Positions 13,505 to 27,840 of a stretch of 64,000 bases of DNA are shown here, in pieces. The notes beneath the pieces are model-generated. The model had not been told where the DNA came from. It searched no databases and worked only from the letters and a program-made list of their open reading frames with translations. The DNA is from Eremophila alpestris peregrina (taxonomy: Eukaryota > Chordata > Aves > Passeriformes > Alaudidae): positions 7,350,228 to 7,414,227 of the forward strand of contig WMCF01000034.1 of assembly GCA_009792885.1 (NCBI GenBank), in the 5' to 3' direction. Within the stretch, counting starts at the first letter, position 1. Each line of letters begins with the position of its first letter. A program made the translations under genes and the position numbers.

Positions 13505-15194
13505 TTTTCTCCCTGTTCTTTCTAGTAAGGTTTAAGTTTTTAAAGGGTCATATTTTATATTTTTTATACTTGTCTAAAAAAGCCAAAATGTGAAAGGAAC
13601 TAGAACAATTAATTCTCCACCCAGTGTTCATTAGAAGTAAATGTGGGAAGGACAGTTCAATTGATTCCAGTTTCTGATTTTTTTTTTTTTTCTCATCACA
13701 GAGAATCAAGTTTACCAGAGAAAAAAAATGTTATTTAGCTTAGTCAAATTAAAGTCATTTCCACACTGTACTTAATGCACTATTCCATCATGGAAGTGAC
13801 CATTAGTTGTTATTAGGCAACAGAAGGGGATGGGACAGAAGTGCACAAGACTAGGGAGATATTAGTCAAAAGACAGCAAATAATCTACTTCAACTTTTCT
13901 CATGAAATCCATCCATTACAACTGGTGTTCCATAACATTTCTGTTACCAAGATCAGTTTCCTCATTCCTTCAAAAGACACCTATTTTTCTATTCATTACC
14001 TTACTTTAAGTATTAGTTATATTGAAATGATGGGCATTTTTCAATCTCTATTATTATTAATTTTTTTTTCATTCTGTACTTTTCTCTGGACTGTGACAAA
14101 AAGCAAATTTCTCTACAACAATCATAATCAAAGGCTTATGTCCTCAGCAGGAAACCTATACTCCTTTTCTCTCAGAGAAAGCACAGAGCCTATTTTGTCT
14201 GTGCAACTTATCATTCTCCTGCACAATGTTAGAAAAATAGCAGGCTCAGACCTGGGTTTAGACCACAGATACATTTGAGTATGTCTTGCCAACCACACAG
14301 ACCTGTGCTGGCTCCTGCATTGTCTAGCAGAGAATGTTACCATAATGTTTGGCCACAAAGGTGTCCCAGAGCTCCTGGTTTGCTCAGTGAGCCTGGAACA
14401 GACACATCAATAAATTAATCTGTAGTTTTACAGCCCTTAGAAGACACCAATTTACCTGTTCAGTGTTGTCTGCTGAGACAGCATCAGAGACACAGTCTGT
14501 GGTTAGGAAGGCAGTGTTGGCAGCAGTACACAAGCTCTGTGTGATGCTGATGTGCATAGAGTGTCCATCTCCTGGACAGACACAGGAATGGCCTCCTGGC
14601 AGCCACGAAATCCCGAATGGAGACCAAGTGTTTCTGTCTGGCTTAAGCTCTTCTCGCACTATGGATGTTGTAAAAGTATGGATTTATAAGAGAACACATA
14701 CTGGAGGTCTCATCAGAAAAGCTATTGAGATAACATCTCTCTTACCTGACACATCAAGAACAGCAGAAATTTCAACAAATAAAAACAGTGTCACCACAGG
14801 ACAAAATCTGAGACATTTCTTCTGTGAAAAGGGGTCATGAACTAATAGTACTTTGGTTCCTTTACGAACATTTAAAGCAACCTGGGAAAGTTATTTGAGA
14901 AGCCACCCTCAGGAGTGAGGTCTCCTATCAAATTTTTATTGTGCAGTTGACAGCTGCCAAGTGTTGCAGACATCACATTTCAAACCCCCGTCTTTTGAAA
15001 TGCCCATCTTTGAAGAGGACAGCTAATTCCCTGTACCAGAGTATACTAACTCTCTGTGTTTCTCTTTGGATAGCTGCATGTCTGATTTCACGCTGTACTT
15101 GCATATTGTTGCAGTGAAGGTCAAGCAGGATACTGATTTTATTACAGATCTAAAGCCACAGTCCAGCTTCACAAAATTCCCCTGCTCAAAACTC

Positions 15195-15238
15195 CATGTC
15201 CTTCAGCAGGACTCTTCATGTCCTTCAGCAGGACTTTT
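15195..15238 (+). repeat. 22-bp tandem duplication with one mismatch
   Basis: Units 15195-15216 and 15217-15238 both start CATGTCCTTCAGCAGGACT and differ only in the last bases (CTT against TTT). Confidence 0.92.
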
Positions 15239-18200
15239 GCAAAACATACAGTTGTAGGTTTAGACCTGAATAAATGGTACTGTCGTTATTATTTATACTA
15301 TATCTGCACTGTTGGACACTGCGATAGCCAGAATGAACAGATGCTCAGGAAATTATTCAGTGGCATATGGCTGACCTTGTCATCTCATGGAAGGTTTTGT
15401 AACACTGCTTATATTTCTTTTTTATGTAATTACAGAAAACTATTTCATGTTTGCTCATGCTTGCTGAGAATAAGGAGGGCAATAAATCTGGATTACAGAG
15501 GAACATGAGTACAGCTTACAGCAACAGCGTGGTTTAAATGAAATGTCTTATCATCTGACTTGAAATTACATTATTGTAACATTTTGGAGGCTTGAGTGAG
15601 CAATTATAGAAGTAATATATCTGCAGCACTACAGAAACACAAGTACTTAGAGAAAACTGAAACTAAAAACCAGAACAATTTTCCTGAAAATCTTGCCCTG
15701 GAAGTATTGCATGTATTTTCAATCACCTCATAAAATCTGCTGTTCCTTATGGTTGAACTGAGTCCCGGAGATCACCTTAAATGATATATCAAGCTGGACT
15801 AGATGAGAGAACTAGTTCAGCTTTAAGCAAGGACAAGAAATTGCAGTGGCAGAAATCGCAAAGTATAGTAAAAAAATCTCTTCAGAGAATTGGTAACTGG
15901 TATGCAGTTTTTGACACCCATAAAGACACTTTGTCTTCATGGACATATGACAACAAATTATTTCTAAATCACGGAAATGTCACTATTTTTATACCCATTA
16001 TCTTTGACTCTTAGTCTTTAAGTCATTCATCATTTTTCTTTTCTTCTATCAAGCTTTGGTCATTCCATCAAGAAATAGTTAGAGAGTTGGGGGAATTAGA
16101 TCCCTAATTACATGAGAATAATTAACAAATTTAAATTAATAACAGTAATATTTCATGTATAAAGGGGTAAAAATTGTTCAGATAAACAGTTTGGATCTCT
16201 TCTTAAAAAATTGGCAACACAGCTGGCCACTTTCTCGTAGTTATTATTTCTCCCTGGAAATTAGCACATTTTGAGATGGTGATGAGTGACTGTGAAATGT
16301 GAAGGTTGCCAGCTGTAGTGAGATCAAAGATCTCTTTCTCTGCCTGTAAATTGCCACCATAAATGTACTGTCACAAACCACAATGCTATAAGACATGTGT
16401 TGGCATTTCTCTGGTCAAGAAATTATATAACCTCATATTGGTTTTCAACACCTGCACTATTTACAAGCATTTGAGTTCTTGCCGGCTCAGTCCCTGAGGA
16501 CAGCAATGCAGTCTTATGATCTGTTAACCCTGAGGATTCATTTCTGTTGTCATCTTTTGCTATAATTAAAACTGCCTGTTCAGTCATTTATAGTAAGCCT
16601 AAAAACCCAACTCAAAACAGAGGAGCTGGGAACACACACTTTCCAAGCCACGCATGGTCTACTCAGGGTATATAAATAAAACACTCCCTTCACTTTTTCC
16701 ACTTTCATAGTTCTGTTTTCTTCCATCTCTGTGTCCCATTCTCTTCTATCCCCACTGCTCAAATACCTTCCAGCATGTATGGGTTTCTAACCTTGTTTCT
16801 AAGCCCTAGAAATTCCTCTTCTAAAGAAAGAAAAGGAGAACAAGTACTTCCTGACACCTATGGTGGGAAGTGACACAGGATTTGGACTGGTCCAGGAAAT
16901 CCATAAGTCATAGTTTCCCATTTTTAAAACATTCAGACCAAATTCATTCACATGTTCACATAGTACTGTGCAATGAATCTGGATTGAACAATGAATTTCA
17001 ATTATAATAAAATATATTGTTGCGTCCACCTACTTCTAGAGCTTTAGGGGTGGGTCTTTAAGAAGCCCTTGTTCACTCAGGAGAGGTCTGATGGAGACTT
17101 ATTTACAATGAAAACCAAGCCAAAATAAAAATGTAGACAAGAATTGCAGATTTGTGGACATCAGACAGATAATAAAACTGTCATAAAACAAATGGAAAAT
17201 GTGCAGATTTTGTTTGGAATTAAGTCAGGTGCCATTAGGAATATTTAACAGATTAAGTGAATGTCTTTTACTGGGCTATTTGGATTAAAATCAGTAAGAC
17301 TGACTGGAGATAAAGGAGAGGAAAAAAAAAAAAGGAGAGTAAGAATGTAAGAACACACTAAGAAAAAACTACAGAAGTCAATAACTTCTCATAGTATGTT
17401 TGTAGAACATATGGAGTGATAATCTTGGTTCCTCCGTGCCCTGACTTTTGTTGGTAGAGCAGAATAAGGTTGCTCTTAAAATATACATGCCCATTCTCTA
17501 AACTACACATTGAAAGCAGTGAAGGCAGTAGTCATTGAAGGCAGTCAGATATTATGTTGACAGCGTTTGTGGTTTTGTTCTCTCTAAAACAGATTATCAA
17601 CATCTAATTTTGGCAATTCATAAAATAGTAGACTGCATAATATTAAAAGATAAAAGAAGAAATAGAGAAAAATGTTGTTACTCGCTGGTGATACAACCAC
17701 ATTAGCCGTTTTTACAGGGCTACTGACCATCCATGGCAAAAGTAGAACATTAAAGATCTCTGATGTTTCCTGATTTGTCCCTCATTAGAAACATCACAAC
17801 AATATATTTTATCCCAGTATTTGTTCATGCCCAACAGAGGCTCGGAGAAAGCACATTAAGATGAAAAAGGAGATGTAAGTCAGTAAAAGTTTGTCTCAGT
17901 CTCCAGTATAAGCATAAGATAATACAGGTTTACTGCAGTTATTTAATAAATGGATTCCTAGACCAGCTATAGAGCTGCTTTGAACAAATTACTTTACTCC
18001 TTAAAGTCTCATTCTTCCCATCTATAAAATGAAAACTTGAACACTGATATTCCACACAAAATGCTGCTAGATCCATAAGTAAAAAGCACTCCTTATGCTT
18101 TCACTACTGATGGGTCAGTCTTGCTTTCTATAAATTTCTGGAAAAAAATAGTCAGATCTCTTCTGGTATCACCTCAGTGGTGTTAGCTTTTCTTTTTTCT

Positions 18201-18549
18201 TAGCTTTATTGATTGAGTTATGAATGTAAAGGGCAAGTTTTGACTTGATGTACAGTACTGAGCTTTCCAGGTCATCTGGTTATATGTGCTCAACATTCTT
18301 ACAAAATTCTGGAAATTTCACAGGATGGTCTCAGTCAATTTGTCCACATTCAACTTGCAATTATTAAGTTGTCTTATAATCGCAGTCCTAGCAATGGAAT
18401 AAAATGACAATATGAGTTGTGTCAGTGCCAGGTTTTCTCAGTTAAAATTCAAAATTGTTTTTCAATAAAATAAATATATATGCTATAAATGTGAGCTTAT
18501 AAACAAGCACAGGTACAGTGCTTTTCCAATAGAAGCAAAAAGTGATTTT

Positions 18550-18599
18550 ACTTTTTTCTTTACCTTTTTTTTTAAACTTTTTTTCTTTTCTTTTTTCCT
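18550..18599 (+). repeat. T/C-rich low-complexity tract
   Basis: Successive T runs of 6-9 bases are interrupted by C and short A groups. No element is recognisable next to it. Confidence 0.8.
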
Positions 18600-21224
18600 G
18601 CTTGAGAACTCCTTATTTATAGGCTTCAGCTACTGACATCCAAGACCTTACAGGAAACATTTCAAGACATAACTTGACTGAAAGAAATAAAACAGTTGAG
18701 AAATTGCATGGTGCTCTGTATTTTACTACTGAAGAAGTTGAGAACTGAAAAAGGAAAAACATCTCTTCTACTGTAAACAAATTATGTATTTTCTACATAA
18801 TGGTTAAAACAAACTTTCATTTGTGTCTGCTTAGATATGAGAGGAGATGTGTCTCTGTCATACACTTTTCACTGACTTAGTGCAGTTATCTTTGATTTAT
18901 GCTGGTTTCATGAAGATTAAAATTTGACCCTTTACTTGTATTTGTTTATATAAGACATGAAAAATGGCATGTTTTTCAAGTAATTAACAACTGAGAGACC
19001 AAACTAATAATAAGGAACTTTTAAATTAAAATGTCAAGGAAACTAACACAATATTTGATAAATTACTATGTTGTTTCTGAGGATTACATTTTAATGTCAT
19101 TCTAATAGCTTGATTATAAAGAACAATTACTGCATTTAAAGTAGGCTGGGCAGAACATAACCAGATTCGGATCTAATTTTAAATTAATCTGGATGTAGCA
19201 TCTCAACAGAAATATATTTTTTACCCAAACAAAATTGAACTTAATTATTAGAATGTGAGATTTTATTCTTCTCTTTTCTACCATATATCTACAAATGTAA
19301 TTTCCTTTGATTTTGTAATGCGAGGTTGTTTGGTTTGGTTTTTTTCCCCCACTGTGATTCCCAATATACTTGTAACCTTTCCTTTCTAGAAGAGTTTACT
19401 AATTACTTGACCATCTCTATGGAAATTAGAAAAACTGACAGTCCTTGACACCTGATAAGCTCTTTTGCTTTGAAACAGGAGTCCCTAAAGTCCACACTCC
19501 TGCCTGCAACCTTGCACCCATATTCCAAAGATGTAGGAAAGTATTGAAAGTACGATGAGTTAAGTAAAAGCCCAAAACTTAGAATTACCTGTTTTGTGGA
19601 GAACACGTTTTCCAGAAAACCTCTTCTAAACAATTACCTGCCCTTTTTTGTGGCAACTTTTTTTTCCTCACAACAAAACTTAAGGAAACAGATTCTTTAA
19701 AATAGCTGTAGGGGACCCAAAACAAAACACTGGATTTAAAACCCAGGAGCCATTTCATAAGACTGGTAAAGTTGAATCAATTTTCACTCACCTGCTGGCA
19801 GTCTGAAGGCAGTTCATCAGATTGTCTGTTCAGGACCCCAGAGTCTCCCAAGTCTAAGGTCAACATTGATTTTTATTTTTGCAGTTGCCAAAATATTTTT
19901 ATTTCTCAAAAAAATCCTTACTTTTCCAAATCATCTCTCCTATACTCATGAACACATAATTTCTTACTAGCAATTTGTGCCTTGAAAGAGAATCAGTGGA
20001 TGGTAGCACTTAAATATATTGTTAGACAGCACCTGCACTTTTGGAAAACACACTAAACTGTGTGATTTCATCTTTATCATCAGCCTTTAGGCTACCACTC
20101 ATTTTAAACTAAAGATACTTTGGCAACAGGATGCTCACCATCTTTTGAGGTCAGTGTGCACAAACCCCAGTCTAGTAAATGTTCTTACTCACAGCCTTTT
20201 CCCCACCTAGAAAAGTCCACCACCACTATGGACATTTGTTGTTTCTAAATGTTTGTGAACAGTTTTATTTCTGCCCCCTTCAAATGTTGTTTTTCTAATT
20301 TAAAAAATACTTGCTCCTTTTACCACTTTGTTCAGATCCCTGGAGTTAAGTATTTTCTAAAATAAATTTTAACTGGGACAAAGGTCAAATATTTGACTAG
20401 AGAAACATGGCATGTAGTTCATCAGTGTAACCAGAGAGAGCAAATGAGAGCATTAGTGAAAGGTAGGCTTAAGTTCTCCTTCATGTCAGAGATAACACAG
20501 GAAAAAACTAAATGTTTTGGCTACAGCGAGCTGTGACATTCCTCAGCATTCCTCTTGTCAATCTATCACCTAAATTTCTCAGGAGATCTCTCTCCAAACC
20601 CTATCCACCAAACATGGTATGATCAGGGACCTACTCTACCTGACTCTTTAAATCTCTGGGTGCATTGGATGCAGAGCTCAGGAAATTCCTTCAGCATTGT
20701 GTCTGGCAGAGCAGAGGAGCAGGAGGTAGTTGCTAGCACGGGGGAGGTGATAATTTGCTGAGGCAAGAGGGTGGTGGCCGCTGCCTCAGCCTGTGCAGCT
20801 GCACCCAGGGTGTGGAAGTGGTGAATGTTCCTAACAGGGCGTCAGAAGGACATCTGACACTGGATAACATTAAATCAAATCAGAAAGGAGCAGTACGGTA
20901 AAAACGAAGCCTAGGAGTTATTGACTATGTAAGGAGGAAGTTCTATAATGAAACATTCTAAGATTTTAAATTGATCCAAAACAAATGTGTGGCACGAAAT
21001 TTAACAAATCCTCTGCTGGCAGCAAATATGCCTCCTAACTCAAGACATCTACTGCTTATTTAGAAAGGGATAGAAAGCTATTTTGATATATTTTAATGCT
21101 TGCATGGCAGACAAAAATCAGAGCCCCTTCTGTGACGTGCCTCTCTTTATGGTGTTACCATAGAGGAAGAATGGATTCTTGTCCCTTATAAATGGTGAGA
21201 AAATGAGCTTTTTTTCCACCAGGA

Positions 21225-21385
21225 ATTTCAACAGTGCCAGTGTCTGTTTTAAAAATAATTAGGGCCCAGGTACCCAGACAATGTTCACTAAGATGGGTCT
21301 TATTTGCAAGAAGTATTCATTAGTTCTCATGAATAAACTATGCAAATTATGGCAACTGGCAGAGTAACTGTACAGCTGTGTTTCT
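21225..21385. promoter_or_regulatory. Candidate regulatory block with octamer site
   Basis: It contains ATGCAAAT (21340-21347, the POU octamer), GACAATG (SOX-like), AATAATTAG and two ATTCAT/ATGAAT motifs in non-repetitive sequence. Inference only. Confidence 0.15.
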
Positions 21386-24229
21386 ATATGGTTATAGAAA
21401 GTACAGCAGATTCACCCAGGAGGCCTGCTTTTGAAAGTAGCACATTTTCTCCAGACACACAATTTCAGTCTTGATAAGTTTGTGTTCAGTCTTACCATTG
21501 CCATTATTTCAGGTGAAGGATTTCCTTCATCAAATCTTGCACCAAGATTCAAGATCAAAAACAATTCAAAAATGCATTGTACATCTGCCCAATTGTGAAA
21601 TAGTGTTTCTGGTAAAAAGCCTAAACTGCTGATCCTTCCATTACTGAGTTTTGGGCCTCATGGAATGGCTTTTGTCTCTCTCACATCTGTCAATTAATAA
21701 AAGGTAAATGAAGCAAATGTAGGGATACAGAAGCATAAAAATGATAAATAGAAAAGACTAATGGGATAATTTAATACATTTTCCACCATTTTACTCTGAT
21801 TCCTCAGTGCATTTAGTGATGCTTTGTCTAGTCTAACTTAAAATGTCTGAGGCAATTAGGTTTTGATTCTATGTTCCCAGAAGAAAATAAATAATTTCCA
21901 GGAAAAGTAACATTAAGTGTAAGACAGAAGACTATATTCTTGCCTAATTAGTGTTTTTATGTATTTTCATTAACTCAGTTTACTATTGAAAAAAAGGAAG
22001 ACAATGTTTCAACACCTTGGATACACAAACACAGTGCTATGGGTTGCAATTTACTATACATCTTCTCCTTCACCACAATTGTGTGAATCCACTTTCTTAG
22101 CCCACAACAAACAGTAATTCAAATACACTCAAGTTGCTTGAAATGAAGGGGCACTTAAGAAGAATTTACTTTCAGGGAAGAGTAAATAAAACATGCTCTA
22201 AGTGCCCACACAGTATACATCAAACAAACACTGAGAGAATTTCAGACCAGAGTAGAACTAGTCTGTCATAGATATAAGCCTGTTAAAGACCCTGAAATAT
22301 ACAGACAACTTCAGGGCCTCACCACCAGTTGTTTTCCCTTAATGCTGTTGTTGTATTATGCATTTCTTGCTACAGTAGAAATTGACTTAGACTGCCTTTT
22401 GCTCATTAAGCAACATTGTGGCTCTTCATTCTTGCACCAGGTTAAAAAAACAACTAGAAAAATTACAAGAGATCATGGTGATTTGTCTGTCTTTAAGATA
22501 TTCCTAGACAGTAGTCAATGATTGAGAACCAGTTATGTTAATGTTTAAGTACTATTTAAAGGAAATAAAGTTTTTAAATGGAAATATTGCTCATTACACT
22601 ATCAAGCACCAAGCATCCTAGTAGTACTAAGGACGGATTTTGCTACATCCTCTGATTTAAAAGATGGTTTGAGTCATGAACAACTTGGTGCCCTGATAAC
22701 ATAGGTAGGATATGATTAGAGGAACAAATCAAAGTAACAGCTCAGTACAGTAAGTCATATGGAGTTGGGAATACCTCACTTATTTATTAGAAAATATTTA
22801 AAATTTATATGTTCAAGTCCATAAAGTGACTATCATGCTATCAGAACATTGAAAGGTTGCAAACACCACAAAGCAATGGAGTGTTAAAATTCCAGAGAGT
22901 ACTAACAGAGTTTTTTTTTTAATGAACTAATTAATTAAAAATACAAGGAAAACATTGCACTACTTCCTTAGCAAGTCACAATATAATTAGTAGATCTGAA
23001 CATGCTAATATGAATAAAACATCAACTTGTTCTTATACAATTCCTTTCTCACTGTCAGCTGAAATGCACCAGCTATTTTTCCAGACTTTATGGGTATAAC
23101 AACCTGCTTCTCTGCTTTGGAGAGTTATTAAGAATGTATTTTGAATAAACTGGGTGCCCTGATACAGACTTTTAGACAAAGCATTTCCAAACTTCTTTTT
23201 CCTTAGGATAATGAAGTCAGCTTTTCAGTTCCAGTAATACAATTCCACGGCACTTAGCACTGACCAGCTGTAAACTCAGATTGCAAAATCAGACTAATTC
23301 AAAGCAATTTGACAGGTAAATTTGCTACCCCAAGTAGATCTTACATTGGTCCCCTGATGTTTGTTCATGCCAAATTTCAGTTAGCCTTGTCAAAAATATT
23401 TATTTTATTGTATCACATCTTTTTCATTCCCCCTATAACCTCCCACACATACAACTGGTGTGTTGTCTTCCATTCTGGATTTCTTTCTGTTCCTAAACTT
23501 TTGCTGCACATTTCACAGCCAAGTCTTTCTTTAAGCTGTAGATCATGTAGTATTACATCATACAGCCCTAATGTTCAAGGTACCAGGCTTCTCCAATAGC
23601 TTTTCTTGTACAATAATTTCATATACAGGACCTGTGACACAATACAACTGACTTCATTAGAGGTAAATACTTGTCAGCTTGGAGTGAAACAGATGAAATA
23701 ATATCACATCATCTAGCATGATGCCTGTTTACATGAGCTCAGCAATATCATTCACTAGGCCAACTGCAGTGCTTTCAGCTTGACCCCCCCTACTTTTGCA
23801 GTGCTTCTGGCATGTTCTCCCACTCTGTTCATACTATGCCTGCCCATCTGGTGCGGACAGAAAGCACTCAAATAGACCCTACAATGGGCAGCATTGTCCC
23901 CAGACAATGTCTATTAAGAACCCTTAAACCCTTGTTTATCTATCTACTTGAAGATCACCTTGATTTTCAAGCTTAAGGAAGCTTGACCTTTCAGGTTAAA
24001 GTCAGACAACTAAAGACAACCCAGCATAGGTGAAAGTGTGGAAGACAAGGTTCAGCAAGTGACCACTACAGAAATTTCCTGAATGTGTAGTTGGTGGCTC
24101 CATTTTCTGAGTAGTAAATATAGAAGAGAAATGTTCAGACAGTACATTACAAGAATGAAATATTGTCGTTTATGACTTAAACATCTTCATAAAGGAATTC
24201 TGCTTTTTATAACAAAACTGTATTACAAA

Positions 24230-24942
24230 AGCTGCAGAGAAGACCACCAAACCTGAATGGGGGCCTGGCAGAGGCCCTACACTGCTCACTGATGAGCTGA
24301 TGAAGATTTGATAAAGTAACACCTCACGTCTGTCAGCTGCCAGGCCTGCACAGACCCCCACCAAAGGGTGGGGAGAGGCTTTGTGTGTGTGGGGAAAAGG
24401 CCTCAGGTGAGAGCAGCGAGCCCATCCTCGGCTGGGCAGGGCTCAGCTGCGGGGCCCCTCACCCCGGGAGAAGCTGCATCCACATGAAGGACACAGGGGT
24501 GTCATGGCCCATCAAAGGTTCCCCCAGAGGGTCCCCAGACCCTGCAACAGAGCCCTGGAGCACGATGCAACAGATCACAGCGCTGCAAGGGACAGTGCCA
24601 AACTGGGTCCCTGCAAGGCAGGCACATGGGCCTTCCCACCTGCCCAATATGTGTATTCATCCATATGTGGATTCCATAGTTTCTGGCGTGGCATGGTGTT
24701 GTATGGCGGCAGCATGGCATCCTCAAGAAGACCACATGGAGGAGAGCATTGAGACCCTCAGAAGGGTTTCTACCTAACCCCTGTCACTCCCTCCCTGTCC
24801 TGCCAACCCCCCATGCACTCTTCTTTCTGTCTCTCTCTTTTATATTTTCTCTTTTATATTTTTTTTCTTTTTGCCTCTTCTACTATTAAATAAAATGTTT
24901 AAATTTTTGGTACCAACATCTAACCTCATTTGTCTTTAACCA
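24230..24942 (+). mobile_element. Probable retroviral LTR or LTR-proximal fragment
   Basis: A GC-rich, CpG-containing block (24240-24780) gives way to a pyrimidine-rich stretch, then ATTAAATAAAATG near 24884, then a tail TTGGTACCAACATCTAACCT and a possible ...AACCA end at 24942. This order (GC-rich body, AATAAA, short U5-like tail) resembles bird endogenous-retrovirus LTRs. I could not find a clean TG start with a matching target duplication, so the 5' edge is approximate and the copy may be truncated. Open frames of 60-130 codons on both strands here follow from the base composition and show no viral motifs. Confidence 0.4.
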
Positions 24943-26639
24943 TGTTTTTTGAGTGTATTTCAAGTCTTTCTGGGTCTGATCCATTTTGTTCACAGAGGTT
25001 TAGCTTTCTTTGGTCTTCTGTTTTAAACTAGTTCATAACACAGTAAGAGCTCTTTCCCAGAGCCTACAAAAACTAAAGTACCATCTACACTTCTTCATCA
25101 CCTCCCATATTGCACCTTGAATCCCTTACAGAGCCCTTCCATGAGGGAGCCTACATCATGTACTACAGAGTCTGCAAGCTGGCAGTAGCTTTATGTCAGT
25201 GAAAATCAGGAATCAGCTGCTGTAGCTCAATTTAGTCTTCATCTCTTTTGATGTCTGCATCCCCTCATGCTTGAAAATAATGTGCATTAGACAAAATACA
25301 AACAGTCCTGATAAGGAAATGGAAGTCAAACAAAAATCTGAGACTAGGCCACCTCCTTTTCTGGTAGTTAAGTGTATATGATCTTACACAACAGGGGGAA
25401 AGAAATAAATGTTTTGTAGCATATTAGACTATATGAATGTCACTGTAGTTAAGTGCCCACTGAAATCTTCAATGGACTTTAACAAATTAATTCTCTTCCT
25501 TTTAATGAAGGATAAGTTTTGGTTACCTAAACAAGCATTTTATTAACATCATCAATATCTCCAATAAAGTAAAAAAAAAGTTCCACATAAATGACTGTAT
25601 CTGCACCAACTGGCAAAAAATACAAGGTGGTGAAAGGGTAGCATAGTGAATTACTGTAATAAAACATCCAAAACACAGTCATTTATAACAAAGGCTATGT
25701 CAGTACAAGACAACATTATCTGAGACCTATAGATTTAAATCATTACAAATAAGCAGAAGCAACTGTCAGAGCCATACTGTGGGAGCTACCCTGTAGACTT
25801 GTCAAATTCTTAGATGAAACTGTCAAGTTAGGCTGTAAAATTTCAAACATACAGTGGTGTCTATGTGCTTTATAAAGTTGAAATAATTTACTCAAAATAT
25901 TGATTTGTCTGACAAGTCTATAGAGAAAATCTATGCTACTCGCAAGTCCTATAACATTGTTTCAACTGACTCTGCACAACAAGAAGGCTGGAGTAGACTA
26001 CACTGCTGATCTCTACATGGTATCAGACTGCTACTACAGTGATCAGTCTTGCTTCCCATGTCTCAGTCACTTTATTTACAAAGATCAAAAAGCTCTGATT
26101 ATTTCTGTGTGCCTTGTTGCAGCCTCATCCTCTGTCTAGTGCTCCTTGTGCTTTCTTACCACCAGGCACCACTGACATTGCACAGTGGAACTGTGTGCGA
26201 GTTCTCAGAGATGTTTAATTTGGGCAGTTTCAGCACAAGAATACAAGAAGGATTTCAAGATCTGTTTTATGTCTGGGCTGTAGTGAAATTCGGATTTTTC
26301 AAAACAAATTCCATAATTCTCTTGCCATGAAAAAATATGCCTTAGGATACCTAGTAGACAAAATGTGAGCAATACGTTTGATAGTCTGGGAAAGTGCAAA
26401 ACACACCTCTGAGACATACATGAGATCAAACAAGCATGCTGTTGGTACTGCCTCTCAATCCCAGAGTTCTGCATTATTTATATGAAGAGGAGCAGCTCCA
26501 AGATGAGAAACTGTAAGAGTCTGACACCCTCATCAGCAACTTCAGCACTTGTCTAGGATTCAGGATCAGCCATGAGTCAAAGCAGTCTGACCGGGAATGG
26601 TGATTTACCAGCTCCACATTACATTTCACGGCTAACCTA

Positions 26640-26720
26640 CACCAACAGTAGCAATGCTGAGGTTTTACTGATTAATTAGTGGAAAAATTAATTTTGCTGT
26701 TCATCTGAACTAATTACGGA
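26640..26720. promoter_or_regulatory. Candidate homeodomain-site cluster
   Basis: GATTAATTAGTGG, AAATTAATTTTG and CTAATTACGG occur within 70 bases. These are homeodomain core sites in unique-looking sequence. Chance is possible at this AT content. Confidence 0.13.
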
Positions 26721-27840
26721 TTCTATGAGGATACTTAATGATACATTGCAGTCTCCCTCTCTCTTTCTCACCCTCTACTAACCAAATCCAGCAGACAATA
26801 AATATCCTGTTTCTCTTTATGTTAGGAGATAAGATGAACTTAATTACCTCTTCTTTACTACCTTCTTCTCTTCTCTATGGAGGAACCAACTTTTATTTCT
26901 TATGATCTCACCAGGGTTTATCTATTTAAACTTAGACATTGTTAAAACTATCTAACATCTTTTAGTGAAAGCTCCCTTACTTTAAAGAAGTTTTAAAAAA
27001 GGAAATCATCCAGAGCGGTCTTACAAACAATGTTACTACTGTTTTGAGCAGAAGCATTTGTCACAAAATGAAACAGTGAGTTAAAGACATTTTCTGGAGA
27101 ACAGAAAGGTTGTCATAAGCATAGGGGACTGAATTTCAAAAACAAAAGAAAGTAATTTCCAGAAGGAGTGAAATAGAGAAAATGGCACAAAAAGCACGTT
27201 GTGAACTTGAGATCTAATTAAAATTTCTGCCATAAGTTGAACCTTATAAGTTGCAAAAATAGTAGGAGAATGAGGTGAGTGCATGCATCAGTTAGAAAGC
27301 TGTAACGAGCATTGTACTTCTCTAGAAAAGATGAAAGTGATTCTAGATTCCAGTTGTTATACCCAAATAAAATAAGGAAGCATACAAGGGACTAATACTC
27401 AGCTGAAATGTGGCATGCAGTTCTCATTGCTTGTGTTCCATGAGACCACAGAAAAGGATCATGATACATCCTATCAAGAGAGGGAGTATGAGGGGAGTTC
27501 CAAACTCCTTAAATGTTATAATATGAAAACAAGGAATGAGAGAGGAGGGGATTTCTGCCCTACATAGCTTGAAGACAAGAGAAGGGTACTTGTCTCTTGA
27601 ATACCATTAGATATTAGATTAAAAGAAAATTTACAGTACTTGGCACAGAAAATTCTGCAGCAAGCTTTCACTGGAAATACCTGGAGTAAGAAACATAATT
27701 AATTTCAAGGTGGAATTTGCCAAACTACCAAAAGGTTATGCAGTTAGATTGCCAATAAAAGCTGGGAGCAGAAGGTCTCTCATTCTCCCTTTGTCAGAGT
27801 AAGTAGCACCTTATTTGCTTGTGTTTTTCTGTTCACCCAG

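Larger units (their letters stand above)
12061..24229. other. Long non-coding stretch
   Basis: Twelve kilobases without a supportable exon or large repeat. It holds G/T-rich tracts at 12571-12630, the C11 run, one 22-bp duplication, T-rich tracts and an octamer-containing block near 21340. The 145- and 125-codon open frames at 13841 and 14463 have no recognisable domains. Confidence 0.6.

Noticed and set aside
13841..14278. 145-codon plus-strand open frame
   Set aside because: AT-rich hydrophobic composition with no domain or splice context. A few frames of this length are expected by chance.
14463..14840. 125-codon frame overlapping a 91-codon frame on the other strand
   Set aside because: No domain, no splice pairing, and overlapping frames on both strands indicate chance.
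24385..24777. 130-codon frame and several overlapping frames on both strands
   Set aside because: Stop codons are rare because the block is GC-rich. The frames overlap in several registers and have no viral or cellular motif.
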